From contig NZ_JAAHGH010000067.1 of assembly GCF_010672525.1 (NCBI RefSeq), positions 1-41,328 of the forward strand: 41,328 nt of DNA, in the 5' to 3' direction. The number at the start of each line of letters is the position of its first letter. Position 1 is the stretch's first letter. Below are positions 37,036-41,328 of this stretch, one piece after another. Position numbers and translations under genes: made by a program. Origin of the DNA: Okeania sp. SIO2B3 (GTDB lineage Bacteria; Cyanobacteriota; Cyanobacteriia; Cyanobacteriales; Microcoleaceae). The notes under the pieces were generated by a model. The model saw only the letters and a list, made by a program, of their open reading frames with translations, ran no database searches and had not been told where the DNA came from.

Positions 37036-38019
37036 CTATACCAAACCCAACTCTCGTTTCAATAAATTAATTGACTCTGTACCAATGTAATTTTCAAAGC
37101 ATTTAATTTGTGGTGGACGAATAATATCTGCTCTGTTTTTTTGTACGGCAGCTTTAACTTTAGCATGACTAAATCTGTCACAAATAATTACTTCAGCTAT
37201 CCGCACAATAGCATCAATTTTGTGGGTTTCTTCCTGTTGCGCAGTCATTACATTTATGTCATTTCCACGCAAGCTGTAAATAATTACTTCTGCAGCTTTT
37301 AGTAGACCAGAACTGAGACTAACTATACCAAAGTAACTTCCCTGAGATAAATTATTAACCAACTTAAATTCTTGAGCATAATCATATATATCAATTGGAA
37401 TGACTCGTACAGATTGAGGAGCAGCTATTTTTTCAGCTTTCCCAATAAAATATCGACTGGTGACAACTGTTCCAGAAGATACTTCATCTATAACTCTACC
37501 CAGTTCTTCTAAAGGAACTACTTGCACAGAAATATTAAGAGCTTGTTCCAACTCTTTAGCCATTAACTGTCCAATACCAATATCATTAGAGGGAGCTGTA
37601 ACTAATACCCTGGCACTACAACGTAGTCGCCAGTCAATCTCAGTGAGGAACATTTCTCTAGCTTCATTCAGACTACAGCCTTGGGACAGTAATTCATCCA
37701 AGCCACCCTTGACTATATTACTGGCATGGGGATACTTTTCATAAATGGGAGACTTTAACCTTGACCCTCCCTCATTTCCTTGTGCTTTAACATAAATACC
37801 CGAACCTGCTTGAGCTTCCACAAGACCAATATCTTCAAGTTGACGATATACCTTACTTATAGTGTTGCGATGTAAACCAGTTTGCATCGCAAGTTGTCGG
37901 GTACTAGGCAGTCGATGGCCAGGAGGAAACTTTCGGGAAGCTATGGCAAACCGAATTTGATTAAATAATTGGTTTGATGCAGGAATATCACTATCTGTTT
38001 TAATCTGAAAATTAACCAT
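37036..38019 (-). CDS. GntR-family transcriptional regulator
   Basis: 327 residues. The N-terminal winged helix of the GntR family is at about 11-80: ASNQLFNQIRFAIASRKFPPGHRLPST, then RQLAMQTGLHRNTISKVYRQLEDIGLVEAQAGSGIYV. The remaining 250 residues are not an aminotransferase (too short, no PLP lysine) and do not show a UTRA domain I can recognise. They may be an effector-binding region with alternating strands and helices. It is divergent from the dienelactone hydrolase gene 238 bases away, so the intergenic region is a likely operator. The ligand is unknown. Confidence 0.88.
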   Translation of the reverse strand: MVNFQIKTDSDIPASNQLFNQIRFAIASRKFPPGHRLPSTRQLAMQTGLHRNTISKVYRQLEDIGLVEAQAGSGIYVKAQGNEGGSRLKSPIYEKYPHASNIVKGGLDELLSQGCSLNEAREMFLTEIDWRLRCSARVLVTAPSNDIGIGQLMAKELEQALNISVQVVPLEELGRVIDEVSSGTVVTSRYFIGKAEKIAAPQSVRVIPIDIYDYAQEFKLVNNLSQGSYFGIVSLSSGLLKAAEVIIYSLRGNDINVMTAQQEETHKIDAIVRIAEVIICDRFSHAKVKAAVQKNRADIIRPPQIKCFENYIGTESINLLKRELGLV

Positions 38020-38257
38020 AGTAGAAAAAACTGCTGCTCAGAAATAAATTTTCATGTTCTAATTTTAGTTTTTGCTTCGTCAAGAACTCAGTCATATTAA
38101 ATCTTTTAATTAAATTGATATTAATGGCTTGAGCAATTATTATGTATTCTGAACAATCAACTGGATAGCATCTAGTTTTGAATCAGGATTTAAGTAAACT
38201 TTTCCCATCTCAATACTTACAAACTGCGACCTAATAACTTCGGAGTATAGCAACTAT

Positions 38258-38995
38258 ATGACAGAATTAAAAATCCGTACAGCTCATATTCAAGTCCCCA
38301 ACGGAGACCTAGAAATAACTTCCTATCTAGCACAACCAGTAGAAGAAAATCTATTTCCAGCAGTAGTAGTAATTCAAGAAATATTTGGGGTCAATGCCCA
38401 TATTCGAGAAGTAACAGAAAAAATTGCCAAAGAAGGTTATGTAGCGATCGCTCCCTCAATCTACCAACGTCAAGCTCCCGGTTTTGAAGTGGGCTATACT
38501 GAGGAAAATGTAAAACTGGGGCGCAAGTATAAAGAACAAACCAAAGCTTCAGAACTACTCAGTGACATTCAAGCTACTATAAATTATCTCAAAACCCTAC
38601 CTACTGTTAAGGTAGACCAGTTTGGTTGTATTGGTTTCTGTTTTGGAGGCCATGTGAGTTATCTGGCAGCAACTTTACCAGAAATTCAAGCAACTGCCTC
38701 TTTCTATGGAGCTGGTATTGCCACTGGTACTCCTGGTGGTGGTGAACCTACTATTACTCTCACTCCGAAAATTAGTGGTACGATATATTGCTTCTTTGGC
38801 ACAGAAGATCCTTTAATTCCCATAGAACAGGTAGACCAAATAGAGGCAGAATTACAGAAACATCAAATTAAACATCAAGTATTTCGTTATCCAGCAGACC
38901 ACGGTTTCTTTTGTGACCATCGTAGTAGTTACAATGCTGAAGCTGCTGCTGATGCTTGGGTGAAGACAAAGGAACTTTTTAGTCAAGAATTGTAA
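38258..38995 (+). CDS. Dienelactone hydrolase family protein
   Basis: 245 residues of the alpha/beta-hydrolase fold. The cysteine nucleophile is C128 in GFCFGG, the acid is D184 in GTEDPLIP and the histidine is H215 in PADHGFF, the Cys-Asp-His triad of dienelactone hydrolases. The early motif VVIQEIFGVN (37-46) has the conserved Glu (E41) of the family. Such enzymes hydrolyse small lactones or esters in the cytoplasm; the substrate in cyanobacteria is generally not established. The promoter should be shared or adjacent with the divergent GntR gene. A TTTTGACTTTTG-like repeat follows the stop. Confidence 0.93.
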   Translation: MTELKIRTAHIQVPNGDLEITSYLAQPVEENLFPAVVVIQEIFGVNAHIREVTEKIAKEGYVAIAPSIYQRQAPGFEVGYTEENVKLGRKYKEQTKASELLSDIQATINYLKTLPTVKVDQFGCIGFCFGGHVSYLAATLPEIQATASFYGAGIATGTPGGGEPTITLTPKISGTIYCFFGTEDPLIPIEQVDQIEAELQKHQIKHQVFRYPADHGFFCDHRSSYNAEAAADAWVKTKELFSQEL

Positions 38996-39117
38996 AGAAA
39001 AAAGCTATATAAAGTAATAATTTAACTTTTAACTTTTGACTTTTGCTATAGGTTATTTTTCTAACAATGCCCCAAAGATTAGCTATATTGAAGTAGTCTA
39101 GTGTTTTTTTTACCGTA

Positions 39118-40032
39118 ATGAATCCCGAATCAAGCAGCTCTCAAGAAAGTAAACAGTCCTTTTCCATGGACGATTTTGCTAAAGCTCTCGAACAACCTCA
39201 ATATAATTATGAATTTCAAAAAGGACAAATAGTCACTGGAAAAGTATATAGTTATGAATCTGAAGGTATATACATTGATATAGGGGGTAAGTCTTTAGCT
39301 CTTTTACCCATTCAAGAAGCTTTCTTGGGAGTAACACAAGATTTATCGGAAGCACTACCATTACAGCTAGAACGGGACTTCCTAATTATCCGCGAGCAAA
39401 ATGCAGAAGGAGAAGTGCTTCTTTCTATCAAGCAGCTAGAAATTAATCAAATTTGGGAGAATTTGATTGAATTACAAGAAGGTGGTCAGTCTTTCCAAGT
39501 TCGAGTAATTGGCACGAATAAGGGTGGGGTGACGGTGGATGTACAATCTTTGCGGGGTTTTATTCCGCGCTCCCATCTTCTGGCAAAGGATAATTTGGAG
39601 TCATTGATTGACCAAGTATTGACAGTCAATTTTTTGGAATTAGACCAAGAAAAGAAGAAAATTGTAATGTCTCAGCGTTTGGCTGCTCAATCTGCTGGTT
39701 TTAGTAAGTTAGTTGTTGGTCAGTTGGTTGAAGGAAATGTTGTTGGAGTGAAACCTTTTGGGGTTTTTGTAGATTTAGAGGGTTTAACTGGTTTGCTGCA
39801 TATTACTCAAGTTAGTCAAAAACGGGTTGATTCTTTATCAACAATTTTTGCACAGGGTAATCTGATTAAGGCGCTAATTGTTGATTTAGATGAAGGTCGA
39901 AAGCGAATTTCTCTTTCGACTAAGGTGCTAGAAAATTATCCAGGGGAAATGTTGGAAAAAATTGATCAAGTGATGGAGTCGGCAGATGCTCGTGCAGAAA
40001 GGGCAAAAAAGGCTTTACCTCAATTACAGTAG
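39118..40032 (+). CDS. S1-domain ribosomal protein (cyanobacterial Rps1-type)
   Basis: 304 residues with three S1 (OB-fold) RNA-binding domains: about 34-100 (GQIVTGKVYSYESEGIYIDI), 118-185 (GQSFQVRVIGTNKGGVTVDV) and 198-270 (GQLVEGNVVGVKPFGVFVDL and GLTGLLHITQVS). Cyanobacteria typically have short S1 proteins of about 300-330 residues in two paralogs that bind mRNA leaders and help the 30S subunit. The length and the serine-rich, acidic start (MNPESSSSQESKQ) fit this. A rho-independent terminator lies about 50 bases past the stop, so this is probably a single-gene transcript. Confidence 0.9.
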   Translation: MNPESSSSQESKQSFSMDDFAKALEQPQYNYEFQKGQIVTGKVYSYESEGIYIDIGGKSLALLPIQEAFLGVTQDLSEALPLQLERDFLIIREQNAEGEVLLSIKQLEINQIWENLIELQEGGQSFQVRVIGTNKGGVTVDVQSLRGFIPRSHLLAKDNLESLIDQVLTVNFLELDQEKKKIVMSQRLAAQSAGFSKLVVGQLVEGNVVGVKPFGVFVDLEGLTGLLHITQVSQKRVDSLSTIFAQGNLIKALIVDLDEGRKRISLSTKVLENYPGEMLEKIDQVMESADARAERAKKALPQLQ

Positions 40033-40079
40033 TTGTGGCTGTTAAATTGAATTTGTTCTCTTACTTATGAGCAAGGAAG

Positions 40080-40114
40080 GCTGAATAGGTCTTGGCACTT
40101 ATTCAGCAATTTTT
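40080..40114 (+). terminator. Rho-independent terminator after the S1-domain gene
   Basis: An 8-bp perfect stem, GCTGAATA / TATTCAGC, is separated by a 12-base loop and followed by AATTTTT. It lies 48 bases downstream of the S1-domain stop codon in the sense direction. Confidence 0.75.
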
Positions 40115-41172
40115 AGTCGAAATTTTTATCAATATTAAATGGCACGAACAAGAGGGAATAATATCAAATGCAGTAGCATTGGTGTAATGAGATAAAGAGT
40201 GTGGGGAGTATGGGGAGATGGGGACTCACCCGCAGGCCCCTCCCAGTAGGCAGCAGGGTAATTTATTGTCACCCTTAGAAAAAGGGAGTGGGGGAGTGGG
40301 GGAGTAGGGTCAATTTATTGTCACGCGAGCGAAAAATTGTATCCTTTGAAATTTCGTACATCTTGCTAGGATTAGTTAACCAAAAATATAGAGTTGTAAA
40401 TATTCTCCTCAGGCAAAGAATTATATCATGTCCGGATAATAGCGTGATGAAAACACTTTTTTCCCTATCTCCTGTCTCCTACCTACTAGACATCTCCAAA
40501 AATCCAAAATAAAATCAATTCTCACACATAAATCATCAATTATTTCTCCCTACTGCCTACTCCCTACTGCCTACTCCCTTTTTTCTGGATATGTCTTCTA
40601 CCTCCTGTCTCCTGTCTCCTGCCTAATTATTTATAACTGTTCAACCGGACATGATATTAGCCCTGCTCCCAGGAGGGGAATATTGAGAAAGATTTGGCAA
40701 TGGCGCTCATATGGAACATTTTTTTATACCGAACCTGAGCGGATTTGATCTCATTATCAATCTTAATCAATCAATACGGTTTAGATAAGACCAAAACTTA
40801 TCAGATATGAAAATATTAGAGTAGCTCTTCAGATTACAGAATTGCCAAAAAAATCCTTAACTGAACTGTATTTTCTGATCGATACTATTTTATGATCGCA
40901 CTCCCACTCACTAATTCTCTTTTTCATTTTTGTAAGCACCAACGCAGAGCTGCAGACTTGTTATTAATATACATCAAAATTGACCGATAAGCAAAAATCC
41001 AGGATTTATTGCATATCAAGACTTATAGCGTTTATGAAAAGATTGCTAATACAGGCATGAAATCGTGATTTTTCCCTAAAATTTGGTCTTTGATAGCTCA
41101 TTTGAACTTTTTTTTGCCAAAATCAATTTAAATTATAAATATTTTAATCAATTAAATATAATAATTATTAAT
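40115..41172. other. Repeat-rich intergenic region without a supported gene
   Basis: The stretch holds a CACCCGCAGGCCCCTCCCAG motif at 40227-40246 that recurs at 36426, two copies of CAATTTATTGTCAC-like sequence, CTGTCTCCTGTCTCC and CTACTGCCTACTCCC runs, and the inverted-repeat element at 40424-40656. The final 400 bases are AT-rich and plain. A 74-codon ORF at 40288-40512 runs through these repeats and is not convincing. Confidence 0.55.
40424..40656. repeat. Candidate element with TATCATGTCCGG ends
   Basis: TATCATGTCCGG at 40424-40435 and CCGGACATGATA at 40645-40656 are perfect 12-base inverted repeats bounding 233 bp of repeat-rich DNA without coding capacity. Its edges beyond the 12 bases are similar but not identical. 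Confidence 0.6.
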
Positions 41173-41328
41173 ATGATATTATTTTATAGTCTTATAAATA
41201 AAGAGGAAGTGCGATTCGTTCTTGATGAAAATCAGACTGTCAAAACAGAAATCTCAATAAGATTTACACAGAATGACATAACTCAAGGGATAAAACAGAT
41301 GTTATCTAACTCTTATGTAGATGTAGGT
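41173..41328 (+). CDS. Partial ORF running off the right edge
   Basis: An ATG at 41173 opens 52 codons with no stop before the end of the window. The peptide has alternating hydrophobic and charged residues (EVRFVLDENQTVKTEISIRF, then a polar helix). No clear ribosome site and no recognisable family in the visible part. Confidence 0.4.
   Translation, partial: MILFYSLINKEEVRFVLDENQTVKTEISIRFTQNDITQGIKQMLSNSYVDVG

Noticed and set aside
40288-40512. A 74-codon ORF on the plus strand
   Set aside because: It runs across polypurine and CTCCTGT repeats and one end of an inverted-repeat element; no homology or ribosome site is visible.

Overview
The window looks like a stretch of AT-rich cyanobacterial chromosome, probably from a filamentous marine-type lineage such as Trichodesmium, Okeania or relatives. 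The supporting evidence is about fifteen HIP1 octamers (GCGATCGC), a cyanobacterial S1-type ribosomal protein, AarF/UbiB-family and Npun_R2821-like sugar transferase genes, long repeat-filled intergenic gaps, and many GACTCC, CTCCTGT and TTATCAG dispersed repeats. The genus is an inference; no rRNA or other taxonomic marker is present.

From 1 to 22.5 kb the window is a glycan-decoration region. It opens with the 3' part of a large TPR protein carrying an O-GlcNAc-transferase-like C-terminal domain. A GT4-type glycosyltransferase follows, then a divergent pair of paralogous glycosyltransferases, a sulfotransferase and another glycosyltransferase. Next is a minus-strand operon of four sulfotransferases arranged A-B-A-B. 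Three GT-A-like sugar transferases with DxD motifs come next; two of them flank a ten-unit tandem array built from the tail of one and the head of the other. A nucleotide-sugar epimerase and a small membrane protein close the block. Outlying members of the same theme are a DegT-family sugar aminotransferase (27.2-28.4 kb) and a broken sulfotransferase (31.1-31.7 kb). Together these genes would make, link and sulfate sugars of a surface polysaccharide or glycoprotein; this is inferred from family membership and clustering.

From 22.5 to 41.3 kb the genes are mixed: a TnpB-only IS605-type element, an AarF/UbiB-family kinase-like protein, a FetB-type permease, small TPR and hypothetical proteins, a large one-membrane-segment protein of unknown role, a nitroreductase, a GntR regulator divergent from a dienelactone hydrolase, and an S1-domain ribosomal protein with a clear terminator. 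A partial ORF runs off the right edge.

The most unusual property is in the spaces between genes. Four tandem arrays are present: 79 bp at 3.4-4.2 kb, about 197 bp at 15.8-17.7 kb, 108 bp at 26.4-26.8 kb, and about 380-390 bp at 31.7-32.7 kb. Two of them repeat a gene junction, meaning the last codons of one gene, the spacer and the first codons of the next, while the gene bodies are missing. Several families of small elements with terminal inverted repeats (MITE-like) are scattered throughout, including a pile-up at 35.7-36.9 kb. In two places an element end supplies the stop codon of a gene, and in one place a dispersed repeat supplies the start codon.
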